Of a DNA stretch of 64,000 nucleotides, positions 1 through 11,976 are shown one piece after another. The DNA comes from Atkinsonella hypoxylon (taxonomy: Eukaryota > Ascomycota > Sordariomycetes > Hypocreales > Clavicipitaceae). The stretch is from the NCBI GenBank assembly GCA_000729835.1, contig JFHB01000005.1:124001-188000 (forward strand). The letters run 5' to 3'. Position numbers and translations under genes: made by a program. The notes beneath the pieces were generated by a model. That model was not told the origin of the DNA. It worked only from the letters and a program-made list of their open reading frames with translations, and ran no database searches. Position 1 is the stretch's first letter, and every line of letters starts with the position of its first letter.

Positions 1-2
1 TT

Positions 3-179
3 ATTGCTGAAGACGAAGGGGCCAGCAAGAAGATCAAAAAATTGCTCGCAGAGCAAGAAGGAGACTTCGCAGTCCTTGCAAGGATATTGTCCGAGCAGCA
101 AAGCGGCCTGGATACCTCGGAGGAAGAGAGCAAGGACCTAAGCGACATGTTAGGAACATTGATTAAATTCCTGCACTAA
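3..179 (+). CDS. 3' end of an unidentified gene (partial, enters from the left edge)
   Basis: An open frame runs from the window edge to a TAA stop. It encodes a 58-residue, charged, Glu/Lys/Ser-rich C-terminus (begins IAEDEGASKKIKKLL, ends LGTLIKFLH). The composition suggests an alpha-helical or coiled-coil tail. The start and any upstream exons lie outside the window, so the product cannot be named. It converges with vma10, with about 230 nt between the two stops. Confidence 0.5.
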   Translation: MAEDEGASKKIKKLLAEQEGDFAVLARILSEQQSGLDTSEEESKDLSDMLGTLIKFLH

Positions 180-411
180 AACATAGTCTATCCCACTCAG
201 CAAGCATTGTATACTTCGGAGTGAGAAAAAGTTTGTCATATGTCAGACCAAAAAGCCCAGCAAGCGCCGCGACAACGTCACGCCCACTAGCTGCCCAGCA
301 AAAGTCCGAATCTATCAAACAAGCATAATTCTATGCGCTCATACTCTCCAGCCACATCTACAATGCAACGTAACAAAAAAGGAAGTCTCAAAAATCACAA
401 AAAACTAGCAG

Positions 412-1092
412 TTACTGCTTCGAGCATGCAACAGGCTTGACGTCAAACACCGCACTAAGCAAGTTCTTCACCACGCTGGCCTGGCCCTTCGACCCAGCCT
501 CCCTGATCGTCTGGATATGCTTGTCTGCCTCCCTGGAGGCATCCGCCTCAGCTTGCTCGTTTCCTTGGCTGTGCTATTTCCGAGGGAAAAGAAAGAATTA
601 GTCTCAACATGTTTCTTCCTAGCGCTGCATAAGATTTTTTTTTTTTAAAAAAAAAAAAGAAAAAAAAAAAAACCACGTCACAAACCTCGGCTTCAAACTT
701 CTTGAACTCCTCTTCCTTCTTCGCCTTGTAAGCTGCTATTTCCTTCTTTGCCTCATCGCGGGCTTCGCGGACGCGCTTCGTGCGGACTACGCTGTTAGGA
801 TCCATGTCATCGGTATATGCCTGCTTGATCTTACATTCTCGGGCTATGGGGCGTCAGCAGCTGTGAAGCGGGAGGGTTTTCGCGGCGAGAGCAAAACGTA
901 CCCTTTTGGACAATCTTGGATGCTTCTCGCTCGGCCTGGGATTTTGTAAGCTTTTCTTTCTTTCTTTGTCGTGGGGTTGTCTTGGGCGGTAGGGTGCGCA
1001 CATCGAGGAGGGTCTGGATGCCCGCGGAGTTTTGGGCTGACTGCGATAGGTTAGCTGGTGTGATGGATAGGCTGGCTGGCGGGACGAACCAT
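412..1092 (-). CDS. vma10: V-type proton ATPase subunit G
   Basis: Subunit G is part of the peripheral stalk (EG stator) of the vacuolar H+-ATPase V1 sector. It links the catalytic head to the membrane sector for vacuole and endosome acidification. Five exons fit: 1090-1092, 1002-1040, 902-935, 686-843 and 412-573, giving 131 aa. The N-terminus SAQNSAGIQTLLD, then AEREASKIVQKAREC and the Lys/Glu-rich helix EAKKEIAAYKAKKEEEF, are hallmark subunit G sequence, and the length fits the family (yeast 114 aa). Exon 1 is the ATG alone, followed by a GTTCGT donor. The intron between the last two exons contains a T12/A12/A13 homopolymer palindrome (635-672). The gene is divergent from pet117. The identity is firm; the single-codon first exon is inferred from phase and splice consensus. 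Confidence 0.88.
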
Positions 1093-1564
1093 GGCGTGCT
1101 GATTGTGAGTATTTGGCAAGGATGCCTTTTCGGAGAAGTGGTTCGTGCTGGGAGCGGGTGGGTATGATGGTGGTGGCGCGGGGAGCTTCGATGTTGTGAT
1201 GATGGCGATGGTGATGGTGATGAGAGGTTGAGGCTGGTTGCAAGGTTGCTGGTTGCAGGTGACAGCTTAGCCACACCTCAGTTGGGGGTGAGACGATGAC
1301 GCTGTGCGAAGGTACATGGGTGTCCCATACAAAATATATAGGAAGCACAAGTCGCAGTCGATAGCTCCAGCCTGGCTGTTGTTACAAGCAATCGCAGGCA
1401 CTCCACAATTGCCTGAACTGCAAATCCAAATCTCACGTCACCCTGCAGAAGTGCTCGCAACTTCTGCCGACAACCCACAACGAAATCAATCCCTCACAAC
1501 CTCACTACGAGACTTTGATTTTACCTATCCGCGAGAGTCCAAGTGGCCATCCGACTCCCCCGCC
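1093..1564. promoter_or_regulatory. Shared divergent promoter region vma10/pet117
   Basis: This 472-nt gap separates two divergent starts, so it must hold both promoters and 5' UTRs. It has a GAT/GGT-rich stretch near 1190-1230. I see no clear TATA box or other named site. Several overlapping ORFs here have low-complexity His/Ser translations and look spurious. Confidence 0.4.
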
Positions 1565-1893
1565 ATGTCGCGCGCCTCGAAACTTACCCTAGCGGGAACT
1601 TCCCTCTTCGCCGCCAGCACAATAGTCTTCGTGCACTTCCAGCAAAAATGGGAACAAGCCGTTCGTCCCGTCCAAGACCACCTCAATCGAAGAGACAATC
1701 GTTCGCAAGCATGCTGACGCATTGATAGGCTATGCACGAGGGTGTCGTGCGAGACATGGAGCAACAACGGATCAAGCGCGAGCGACAGCTCGATTTCGAC
1801 ATGCAGCGCGCTCTGGAAGCAGAGTATAAGCAACATCAGACTGTCCATGATTCCACGATAGATGCGGATGCGAAGGGAGCACCACCGGGATAA
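1565..1893 (+). CDS. pet117: Cytochrome c oxidase assembly factor PET117
   Basis: PET117 is a small mitochondrial protein needed to assemble complex IV. Two exons fit, 1565-1660 and 1729-1893, giving 86 aa. The N-terminus MSRASKLTLAG leads into a single hydrophobic segment (about residues 6-25) and then FQQKWEQA. Exon 2 resumes with MHEGVVRDMEQQRIKRERQ, the conserved PET117 motif. The intron has a GTTCGT donor, a GCTGAC branch site near 1713 and a TAG acceptor. Its tail is charged and helical. It is convergent with rpb2. Confidence 0.85.
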
Positions 1894-2376
1894 CGTCTTG
1901 CAACGCCGTCTTGGTGAATCTCTTTGGTAAATCTAGCGGCCTTGGGAAAGACTTGTACACTAGGAATAAACACGACATGATGCATCGTCATGTACTCTAT
2001 AGATGGATGGGAAAAGTTTGCCCCCATTTTGTATATTAGCCTTGTTGGTACAACCCTGTTTTGCTGCTGCTGTAGCAATGCAGATGCATCTTGAGGAAAA
2101 AAAAAAAACACACTCGACCCGATGCATTGGCCTATTTAAAAAGACCATGCGCCTATGTCATCTTACATACGCCATTTCCCCCAAATGAAACAATTCCTTT
2201 CAGTAGCAGATTCCCATTTAATCCTCTTGTTATGCCTTAGCGTAAACAACACATTCCCTTTTTTTTTTTTTTTTTTTTCCTCTTTCCTCTTTCCTCTTTC
2301 TACATCTCATCTCATGTAGTCTTGTCCGAATATATAGGGCAAAAAGTAGTCCATTATGTCTCTCTGTTTCTGCTTT
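1894..2376. other. Convergent 3' region between pet117 and rpb2
   Basis: No gene is supported here. The stretch has a 19-T run (about 2260-2278) followed by CTCTTTC repeats, and an A-run near 2098-2110. These are expected in 3' UTR and terminator sequence for two converging genes. Confidence 0.4.
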
Positions 2377-5300
2377 TCACCTGATGGAAGCACCAGAACG
2401 GTTCGTGAACATCCTTGCAGCAATGTTCATAGACTGCAGTTCCTGGAACAGCAGCTTGGCGGCATATGGAATGTGAATCTGCGCAATCTTGGTCTTATTC
2501 TTGCAAGGTCGGCATTCGAAAGATTGTTTCGACAGGTTGCTATACATGACATATTAGTACTTTGCTTCTCTCGTATTCAAAGGCAGTGACGCAGTAGAAC
2601 ACTTACGCAATCGGCGTCATCAGACCGCATATCTCACAAACGTGAACGCGGAAAGCATCTGAGACCTCAAACAATCGTTCCTTTAAGAAAGCGGCGGCAC
2701 CGTGGGCAATCATGCAATCACGTTCCATTTCTCCGAATCGGAGACCACCATCTCTGGCACGGCCTTCCACAGGTTGTCGTGTCATGATCTGCACAGGACC
2801 GCGAGCACGGGCATGAATCTTATCGTCCACCATGTGGCGAAGACGTTGGTAGTACGTCGGACCGAAGAAGACCTGCGCTCTCAGCTTTTTACCCGTGTGG
2901 CCATTGTACATAATTTCAAAGCCTCTTGACTGATAGCCATGTTTGCGCAAGAGCTCTGACACGGAGTCGACGGTTACATCGGTGAAAGGCGTGGCATCAC
3001 CCTCCATACCCTCAAGAGTAGACACTTTACTCAGCAAACACTCGATTAAATGGGCAATTGTCATTCGCGACGGAATAGCGTGTGGGTTGATGATGATGTC
3101 AGGTGTGACACCTTCTCGAGTGAACGGCATATCCTCTTGTCGGTAAGTGACACCAATGGTACCCTTTTGTCCATGACGAGAAGCAAACTTATCACCAATT
3201 TGAGGGATCTTTGTTGTCCGTACTCGAACTTTGACATATTTCACATTATCCGCATTCACAGTAAGAATAACGGAATCAATAATACCGTTTTCAGTACTTC
3301 GAAGCGGTGTGGAAATGTCACGCCTTTGGTGTACACTTGTTCGGGTACCCAGATCTTGGTTCTCCTGGTCGATAGGAGCTGTCTTGCCGATGATGATGTC
3401 TTCACCAGACACACGGACACCGGGTGCAACAATACCATCCTCATCCAACTTGTCGTATGTGCCGTGCTTCATACGCAATGTGCTTTGATGGAAGGGTTTC
3501 TCGAACACTTCAGTGTAGTTCAATCCAACCTTCTTTTCTTGATCAGAATATGAACGGAAGAACAAACTTCTGAACAAGCCTCTGTCAATACTGCTTTGGT
3601 TCATGATGACGGAGTCTTCTTGGTTGTAACCAGAGTAACAAGCAATGGCGACGATGGCGTTTTGTCCTGCGGGTAATTCACGGAATTTGAGGAACTCCAT
3701 CGAACGTGTGGTCGCCAAGGGCTTCTGAGGGTAATAAAGGATGTTTGCCATGGTATCCATACGGCGAGAATAATTAGTCAAGAAAAAGCCCATAGCCTGC
3801 TTACCCATCGCTGATTGATAAGTATTACGAGGAGACTACACACCAGCTGTAGTTAGTATATGCAGCTTTTGAGAAAGGAGGCGGGCACTACTAACCTGGT
3901 TGTGATCGGGGAATGGAATGATACTCGCACAAATACCCAGAATCATGCTAGGATGAATTTCACAATGTGTGTACATGTGTGTCGTGGGGTTGGTCTTTGT
4001 CTTCAGACGTCTGTTCAGATCGTCGCCGTTGTCATCATCTAGGGCAACGCCGGCCTTTTGCAGACGGTACAGTTCAAGGTCTTCCGGCGTCATGCAAATC
4101 ATGGATGTTTCTTCTTCTTCGGCATCCAGATACTCCACAGCACCAGCTCTGATCAAACCCTCCCAGCCAATCTTCTCACTAGGGTCCTCTGGTGGCTCTG
4201 CTTGTTCCTTTGCAAGCTTATTAACCAATTCTTTTGACAGAACCAGGTGGCCCTTTTCAATGCCCGTCTCAGGATCATCTTCCTGCTGTACAGTGAATAC
4301 TGGTCGCATAACGCGACCGGCGTCAGAGAAAATCTTGAACTCCTGATCTCGGATTTCTCGGACAAGAGAGACTTCGTATTGCAAGTAAGACTTTCTTCGC
4401 GTATCTAGGACTTGGCTCACTAGATGCTTAGGGTCCTGATGCACGCCAACCCAGGTACCGTTAACGAAAATCTTGGTCGCATGAGGATATCGTAATGGTT
4501 CATATTCCTCAACCACCTCCATACCTCGGTTGATCATAAACTCAATCAGAGGCTCAGAGGGTGAACCCACACTCACGTAGCACATTAACGACAAATTCTT
4601 GACAAGACCACAAGCCTGGCCTTCTGGCGTTTCTGCAGGACAAACCAAGCCCCAATGCGTGTTGTGCAGCTGTCGCGGCTTCGCCAACTTTCCGTCTCTG
4701 CCGATGGGTGTGTTGGTACGCCGCAAATGGGACAGCGTAGACGCGAAAGTATATCGATTCAACACTTGGGACACACCAGCAGTGGAGCTCATGGCCTTCT
4801 TTTGATCTCCCCAATTCCCAGTGGCAAGGGAGTACTTTAGGCCATTGGAGAGAGTACCAGGCTTGATACCAACAGCAAGGTTGAAGTGGCGGTTGCCCTC
4901 AACACATCGTCGGAGATAGTTGGACAACTCATTATTCATTCTTCTGACAATTCCGCGGAAGAGTTTCGCTAGAAGCGGACCGGCCAGATCTAAGCGCTTC
5001 TTGCCAAAATGGTCACGATCGTCAGGCTCGCGTCGACCAAGAGCGCACTGGAGAAGTTTGTGAACCATGTAGCCCAGAAAGAACGCTTTTCTTGTCTCAC
5101 TACCTTCGGTCTGGGAGATATGAGGTAGCGTTTCCTTCTGCAGGATGTCCTTGGCCACGCGAACACGCTTCTCTCTTCCTAGACCAGCTTGATCTCGGTT
5201 ACCTCGCTTACCAATGAAATCGAGAGCAACTTCTCTGTCTTGAACACAGAAAGCTTCTTCGATGCAAGGACGAAGCATCTCAAGCATTTGGCTGTCTTTT

Positions 5301-6289
5301 CTGTCATAGCAGATATGATTCAGAATATCTTCATCAGAAACAACACCCAACGCACGAAAGACGATGGCGATGGGCAGGTCTGACTTGACGAAGGGGAGAG
5401 TGGTGTGAATGGTCTGGCCAAATCCACCACGTGCAGAGTCGCCCTTTCCGTACAGTTTCAACTGCAGACTAGAAATGAGACGCGAGCCCTTTTCCAGAGC
5501 ACTTCTTATTTCAGCAGTGTATGTGTAAGGGCTGGGCTGGGCTTTCTTGAAGACCTGCACAATGTTGGCCGCAGAGCGTTCCTGTGCAATAAGGACCTTT
5601 TCACTTCCGTTGATGACGAAGTAGCCGCCCTGGTCATATGGACACTCGTTTACCATGAACAAGCTTTCATCTGTCTCTCTACTGAGATGGCAAATCTTAG
5701 ACTTGACCATAATGGGGAGCTTGCCGACGAAGACCATATTTTTCCAATCCTCAGACTTGCCAGCCTCGTCATCATCGGGGCTTTCCTCCTGCTCCCAGAC
5801 GAGCTTTGTCGGGTTCTCTCTCGTTCTGGCATATTCTGCCTGTTGAGCATCGTCCATCTCGTGTAGGGGTATCTCCCTTTCAACCGCGGCCGAAACCTTC
5901 TTCGTGATGTTGATGTACAGAGGACTGGCGTAGGTCAAATTACGGTCGCGACACTCGTAGGGCAGCAAAGAGGTAACAGTACCATCTGTTTCGCTGATGG
6001 TAGGTCGAGACACCATGACGGTGCCGAACTTGATTTCATATCGACGGAGTGCAATTTTCATGCCTGGAGGTGACGGCGGATTAGGCTGATCGAGGGTGAT
6101 GGTAGAATACTCGTTTACTAAGTCTTGTATCGTCGTCTGCGTGAACTCGTCGAACGAGTCCGTCTGCTGAGAAACTAGGCCTTTGGTCTCGAAGAAGGAT
6201 GAGATGACGGTCCAGCAGTCTTCGGGGGTGATACCCTCGTCATCCTCGCCATAGTTTTCGTAATCGTAGTCGTCCTCATAATCGGCCAT
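2377..6289 (-). CDS. rpb2: DNA-directed RNA polymerase II second-largest subunit
   Basis: Rpb2 forms one side of the active-site cleft of RNA polymerase II. Three exons fit: 3896-6289, 2607-3835 and 2377-2539, total 3786 nt and 1261 aa, close to yeast Rpb2 (1224 aa). The N-terminus is the acidic MADYEDDYDYENYGEDDEG. Family blocks are seen in order: the protrusion/lobe region, HWGLVCPAETPEGQACGL, GYNQEDSVIMNQSSIDRG (hybrid-binding, catalytic-site region), GDKFASRHGQKG, and the C-terminal clamp zinc site, whose cysteines are split between CEIC in exon 2 and CRPC in exon 3. Both introns have consensus ends (GTTAGT, GTAAGT) and keep phase. This is a single-copy core gene and a good phylogenetic marker for placing the organism. 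Confidence 0.97.
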
Positions 6290-6858
6290 GTTGTCTAAAT
6301 CTTGGGCCCGTGGTCACTACACGCACTTTCCTACGTTGGCAGGGAGGATCGCGTTGCCCCAGGGCTGCTCGGGCTTTGCGCTCCTTTGGAGGTTTGGGAG
6401 GGTTCGTCAGGAGATGAGCTACAGCTGGCGCCCCTAGCACCGCGAGTGCATCTGTCTGCGACCGAAGAGATGAGCAGCGCGCAATTATGTGGCTGCGTAC
6501 GTATTCGACGGCTTGCGGATGGGAGCGCGAATGCTCGTAGCGAGGGTTGACTTCTCTTTCGTGAGGTTGTGCAGACACTCTCAGCAGAAAGTGCTGGCGC
6601 CACAAAGAAGTTGCTCTTTGCCTTCTCCGCCTCACAGCCCGCAACCTGGTCAAATGCCCCACTTTATTTCACTCCAGGCGCTTAGCGGCAACTTTACCTC
6701 ACTGAAGTGGGAAGCGGTGAGCGGTGAACTCTGACATAGTCTAATGCTCTCAATATGGTAATTCAAACTCACCTTTACGGTGCTAGATTGCTTTGTCTAG
6801 ACATCTAAAATCGCTATGGCCTTATATAAAGAAAAATGCTGGTTCGAAAATATTTCAG
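6290..6858. other. rpb2 upstream region
   Basis: This stretch of about 570 nt carries the rpb2 promoter. Open frames on both strands overlap each other and have biased, unstructured translations. No supported gene and no recognisable repeat. Confidence 0.3.
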
Positions 6859-7830
6859 GGGTGCTCAACTTTCGAAACATCGGTGGCTATTCTTTTGCCT
6901 CACAGCCAGGAAGATAAATACGGTCCAATCTCGTCTACCGAGCCCTCAAAAATCACTCAAGAGGGAGTTTCGACACTGAGAGTGCTGGTAATCAAGCGCG
7001 TTTACGACCTTCGTTCAATTGCGGAGCTTGGAACACTCGAAGACGGTTTTGAAGTCAGAGACTAGGACGGCATCGAGCGCCTGCTTGTACGCGTTTTCCG
7101 CTCCGGACATTATGATCTTTGTGCTGTGGCTACTAGATTCAAGAAACATGGAGCAAGTGCAATTGTGAGCATTATGAAATTGGGCAAACAATCTCGTCTC
7201 TAGAATACCGAGCACTCCAACTCAAAGGCTCTTTACATGTAAATGCCAATATCTCGGAAAATGGAGACCTGAACGATTCAAAGGGGTTGTCTGAAGCTTA
7301 CACAGCTAGTTTGACGGCCGCGACTCACCTAGAGAATGAGAACCGTCCGTTCGCAAAAATGTTGAGGCATTCAGCGTCGCCCACCGCGCAGACTGCCCTG
7401 TTGATTCATTGTAAGGCGTGAAAGGACAGGACGGCGATAATCTGTGCGCTGTTCCCATCACTGTGTGGAGTCGATGATGATATTGTTGCTGAAAAGTACA
7501 GTCTCTCAAATGCTAGGCTGGAAGTGCTTGGGCGCGAAATGGTCGACTTACACTTACAGAAGAATGTATTCATGGATAACCCCGAGGAGGCAAAGCAATT
7601 GGTCATGGTAAGGTATGAATTCTGGCATGATGAAGAAAAATTAAAAAAAAAAAAAATAGCTAAGTGAAGACGCATCTCCATGTAGAAAAGAAAACATGTC
7701 GGTTTTCCTCGATAAGATCAAGGCCACACACGGTTCCGTTGAGCAGTGTGTTATTGACTTTGATTTATTGAAACCAGAGGACATTGTTCGATTGAAGGCC
7801 AATCTTATTGTGACTTCTCCCGCGATATGA
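6859..7830 (+). pseudogene. Decayed tyrosine-phosphatase-family gene (Y_phosphatase3 type)
   Basis: Translated pieces in different frames line up with the fungal Tyr/Ser phosphatase family: VLNFRNIGGYSF (NFRDVGGY motif) at about 6861, VYDLRSIAELG near 7000, a DGIER block, the P-loop region near 7405, then GVDDDIVAEKYSL-like and SVEQCVIDFDLL sequence to the TGA at 7828. The gene is broken several times. The frame shifts between 6861 and 6960. TAG at 7063-7065 replaces an expected Trp (TGG to TAG). In the catalytic HCxxGKDR loop the Gly codon is TGA (7419-7421), giving HCKA-stop-KDR. A 14-A run near 7637-7650 breaks the frame again. The protein would have been cytoplasmic. Function is lost by any reading. 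Confidence 0.75.
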
Positions 7831-9052
7831 GAGAAAGTGAGGTGACATCGTATCGTCTTCAAGTGTCACCATAGTGTGGTCAACATCCGTACTATCAGCA
7901 GTATTGGACAGCTTGGACAAATGAAAAGCCTTCCTTGATTTCCAATATGAAGAATTGACTCGTACGTAACTAGTTACATGTTGTAATGCTGTTGTCTGCA
8001 GGTGATAGTATGATCATTGGATCCCCTTTGAATGAGCGACCTGATCTTGATATCCGATGTTAAGACATTAATACACGATTGGGGGAGATTTTGACAGTTA
8101 CACGGGACCGTCCATCAATCAAAACCTCGTACTTCAGACGTGTGATATTGCGATAGATGCAGGTTTAGGTATTCCTTTTTGGATTTAAAGGTGTAAAAAC
8201 GGAAACCCAAGAGTACTCGTAATATTCCAAAGGTCTTTTTGAGTATTGCTATTCGGGCGAATATCCTCAATTGAATTACATAGAGCTTGGACCTGCTTTC
8301 ATTCTGTCTGCATGGTGTGAGTGATACAGCCAATTTTTTTGAATGCCTTTGCATCCATGACTAAGGCCTTGGCTACAACATGTATCGGAAGTCGCACATC
8401 CCTTGGTTTCTTAATATCTCTGTGCTTGCAACCTCCTTTTGATGAGCCTGCGTGCCCACAGCTCAAGAGGACCACAACGAGTTCCCTCTATCTACATCCT
8501 GTGACTTTCTTGCCGTCCGATTGACTGCATCTGCCCATCTTCCAGTTTTGCGATTTCAAGGTTAGGGTGCATGTCAGCTTATACTCCTTCTAGTACTGTA
8601 TCACACGTCGCTTGAGGATGCTAGGTGAGTATGTAAACATCCACAACAACCAGTTCTGCTACGGCCTACCTCGACCGTCTTATAGCTCTCAATGGGACTT
8701 AAAGTATTAATTCTGGGGATCGGCTGGGTTTCCCCCAGACTCGGACGTTTTCTGTGAGATCCTGGATTTTATCCGTGACACAGAGCTGGATTGCAGAGCC
8801 GCATTTCCCAAGCGGCATCTACATGCATGCATACACAAATGCATGCACAAATGCATGCACAAATGCAACCCCAACCGTCAATGACGGTCTCGCTCGATTT
8901 CTTTCTTCCTTTTCTATTCTTTGTTTTACCTCTCATTCGTCCGTCCATGCTTTGGTGCGACATCCGGCCAGCTTATCGTCTGAGCTTACCCCGCGGCTGA
9001 GTCCATACACATGCACCACATGCCAAATTTTCGGTTGTTGCTCGATCCATGA
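7831..9052. other. Intergenic region between phosphatase relic and MFS gene
   Basis: No intact gene is supported. An imperfect 12-bp tandem repeat (unit like CACAAATGCATG, about three copies) lies at 8834-8868. The distal part is the MFS gene promoter. Short frames near 8230-8520 have protein-like stretches but are broken by several stops and match nothing I recognise. Confidence 0.35.
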
Positions 9053-10731
9053 ATGCCTCAAACCCGTCCACTCACACCTTTGGCAGCCATGGCACCAAGC
9101 GAGCCGCCGCGGCTGTCTCAATTATCTACGCGCACGGCAGAAGACGCTCTATTTGACTACCTTCCTGATTCAGAGGAGCGATATGCTGCTGTGGAAAAGA
9201 AATTGGTGCGTCGAATAGACTGGACGTTGATGCCAGTCGTGGTTGCGATGATTGTGCTCAAGTATGTGAATGAAACGAGTTACCAATGTACCTCATGTCG
9301 AGCTATGGTCGTTAATGCCCGGTCGTAATGCTTAGTTACCTCGACCGCAACGCCCTGCCATATGCTCGAGTCCAAGGCATAGATAAAGATCTGGGGCTCA
9401 AAGGGAGCGAGTTTAACACTTGTATTTCAATCCTCTTCGTAGGCTATCTTGCCCTGCAGATTCCCTCCAACCTGATCCTTACCCGTGTCCGCCCGAGTTT
9501 CTATCTCCCTACATGCATGGCCCTCTGGGGCGTCGTCTCTGGAAGTACAGCCGCAGTCAAAGACTTCAAAGGTCTGGTCATCTGCCGCTTCTTTCTAGGC
9601 TTCCTCGAAGCACCATTCTTCCCCGGTGCGCTCTTCCTGCTCTCCAGCTGGTACACTCCGCGGGAACTGGCGACTCGAACTGCCGTCATGTATACCGGAA
9701 GTCTTATCTCCAGTGCTTTCGGCGGGCTTATCGGTGCGGGCATCCATTCCGGCCTCAATGGAGCGCACCGGCTTTATTCCTGGCAGTGGATGTTTCTGAT
9801 CGAGGGTACAACCACCGTGGTGGTGTCACTGGCCTCCATTGCCATCTTGCCCGACTTCCCTGCCACCACGTCCTGGTTGTCCGAGGAAGAGAAAGCCGTA
9901 GCAGTTCACAGATTGCGCGTAACTAGCGGCAGTGCTGATGGAGAGAAGGGCTCCGTTCTGCATGGACTCAGGATGGCTTTCCTTGATTACAAAGTTTGGC
10001 TCCTTTCCGCAATCGTCATCCTCAAGACATCCGCCGGTGCCGTTACCGCCTTCATCCCAACCCTTGTTGCTACATTTAACTTCGGCCAGGTTGAATCGCT
10101 GCTCATGACGGCGCCACCGTATGTATTCGCTGCAATTGTGGCAATGTGTGTGTCCCTGTCAAGCGACAAACTGGAGGAGCGATTCTGGCATCTCATCGGC
10201 CCGCTTTCAATTGGATTAGTGGGTTTCATCGTCGCAGCGTGCACACATGGCCTGGCGCCAAGATACTTTTCCCTGTTCCTCATGCTGGGTGGTATATATG
10301 GTAGTTTCGATGTAACATATGCCTGGATCTCGTCAACGGTACGTTGTCCCCAGACCCAACTTGATCATCACTCATTGCTAATTCATCCCCAAAAGATACC
10401 CCGGCCTCTAGAAAAGCGATCTGCAGCCTATGCTATCGCCAACATGGTCGGCAACGTTGCGCAAATCTACTCGCCGTATCTGTACACGCGGTCGTCTGGG
10501 CCACAGTATCTGCCTGCCATGATTACCAACAGCGTGTTCACGTTTGGTTCCATGGTGTTCGCTATTGTCCTGCTTTTCTGCCTGAAACGAGAGAACCGCA
10601 AGCTCGCGAGGGCGGAAGCTGCCACCAACGAGAGCCAGGATATGGTTGCTACGAAGAACGCGGATAATGTTGTGGAGTCCCAGCTGCAAGGAATCGTCAA
10701 GTTGAACAGGGGCTTCCGGTACATGCTGTGA
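9053..10731 (+). CDS. MFS transporter, anion:cation symporter type (allantoate permease/Dal5-like)
   Basis: This is a plasma-membrane major facilitator protein, probably importing a small organic anion or vitamin. Three exons fit: 9053-9261, 9336-10338 and 10396-10731, about 515 aa. The first splice restores NYLDRNALPYARVQGI, the signature just after TM1 of the ACS/Dal5 family. Further marks are LFVGYLALQIPSNLIL, RFFLGFLEAPFFPGALFLLSSWY (a motif around TM4-5) and YAIANMVGNVAQIYSPYLY. About twelve hydrophobic segments and a central loop after PDFPATTSWLSEEEKAVA are visible. The second intron (57 nt, GTACGT...AAAG) is in frame, so an unspliced reading would stay open. An alternative ATG at 9089 has a better context (CAGCCATGG) and would drop 12 residues. 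The substrate cannot be read from sequence. Confidence 0.88.
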
Positions 10732-11384
10732 TCTCATATGCATGTACGTACGATTTATGTGTTTTTTTTTTATAATTATGAATGGTGAAATGTAATACAA
10801 TACGATAAGATAGATAATGCTGGGGGGGCTTGTAGACGTCAGCCACGTGGCCTGTTCTGCTCAATTGAACAGTTCTCGGCGAATTACCCAATAAGGTGTT
10901 GGAGAAACGATGGTGTGGCAAGTTTAGGCGCGAAAGATTGTTGATGAAGATAGCACTCCGTAATCAGATACGACATCCCTGTGACATTTCTTTACGGGCG
11001 GTGTGGGTGTTCAGTATCTCTTCGGAGACCAAATGGCCCCATTGATATTTGAAGATTGGATAATAAAGTATGTATATATCATGCGTGTCTATCTTATTTG
11101 GCGCCTCGTTAGAGTTGCATCGGTAAAGGGATAGAATCGGCCCTTTCGCATATGTTCGCAGGTGAGTACTTACTATAAGCGACCCGGGGATCAAAGATCG
11201 GCTACTAGGAACATGACGCGATGACCATTCTATGAAAGGGTTCGTTGCAACCCGAATGCATTCTGACATCCTGTCAGTCACAGGCAGATTCAAAACAAAG
11301 TAGAATTTTCGAAAGGGAAAAAAAAAATCCAGGCAGCACCAGCAAGAAACTATTTGCCAATTTGTAAAAAAGCTGACGTTGTGG
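10732..11384. other. Intergenic region, MFS 3' side to tRNA-Asp
   Basis: About 650 nt with no supported gene. An ORF on the minus strand runs through the tRNA and is spurious. T9 and G7 runs follow the MFS stop. Confidence 0.3.
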
Positions 11385-11456
11385 CTCTCCCGCCGGGAAT
11401 TGAACCCGGGTCTCAAGCGTGACAAGCTTGCATACTGACCACTATACTACGGAAGA
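11385..11456 (-). tRNA. tRNA-Asp (GTC)
   Basis: On the minus strand the sequence folds as a 72-nt tRNA. The acceptor stem TCTTCCG pairs with CGGGAGA with one G-U pair, and the discriminator is G. The D arm GTATAGTGGTCAGTAT is typical of tRNA-Asp. The anticodon stem CAAGC/GCTTG encloses TTGTCAC, giving anticodon GTC. The T arm is CCGGG TTCAATT CCCGG. No intron is seen. It marks the left edge of an accessory stretch containing a DUF3435 relic. Confidence 0.93.
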
Positions 11457-11976
11457 TGAATGACTTGAAGCCATCGTAGTGTGTTACTGCGATATCGGAA
11501 GGATCCTTAGTTAGTTTTATCAAGGATTGTAGGTGGAGTTCATGCTGCTAAATCGCCACTCGTCCAACATTATGATCAGAAAACGTATTGGACTGGGAAG
11601 TCACAAATCGGTCTGGAGTGCAATTTGTGGACCCCAGCGCATGTAGCCATGCCGCATGATGGAGGCCATTCGCGCGAGACGAGCCAAGCTTGATCCTTCA
11701 AGTCCTGGACAAACTCAGCCGGGCAGGACTTGGAAACTTCGCATCCTCCAGATCGACAACCACCTCACTCGCTAATCTGGCTAATTATACAGCTGTTGGA
11801 GCCGAGAGAAGCTCTTCCTAAAGCACTGGCTGGTTCGGTACAAGCCATAGTATGAAGGGACATAGATGCTGAAGCTGGAGGGGTCTCTTTTTAAAGCTAT
11901 TGACGATGATTCCAAAAACGCGAGGGAGTCTAGTCGGAATGTCTTGTAACTCGACTTAGTAGTCCGGTCATGGGGT
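11457..11976. other. Intergenic region between tRNA-Asp and DUF3435 relic
   Basis: No gene recognised. It may hold further decayed upstream parts of the DUF3435 sequence, but no frame is convincing. Confidence 0.25.

Noticed and set aside
8834..8868. CRISPR-like short repeats
   Set aside because: A simple 12-bp tandem repeat without unique spacers, in a fungal genome.
10339..10395. In-frame coding reading of the MFS gene between ISST and IPRPLEK
   Set aside because: Although open, it has GTACGT and AAAAG ends and a branch-like CTAAT. Removing it restores the family sequence, so it is an intron.
10964..11425. 153-codon minus ORF
   Set aside because: It reads through the tRNA-Asp gene and has no protein-like features.
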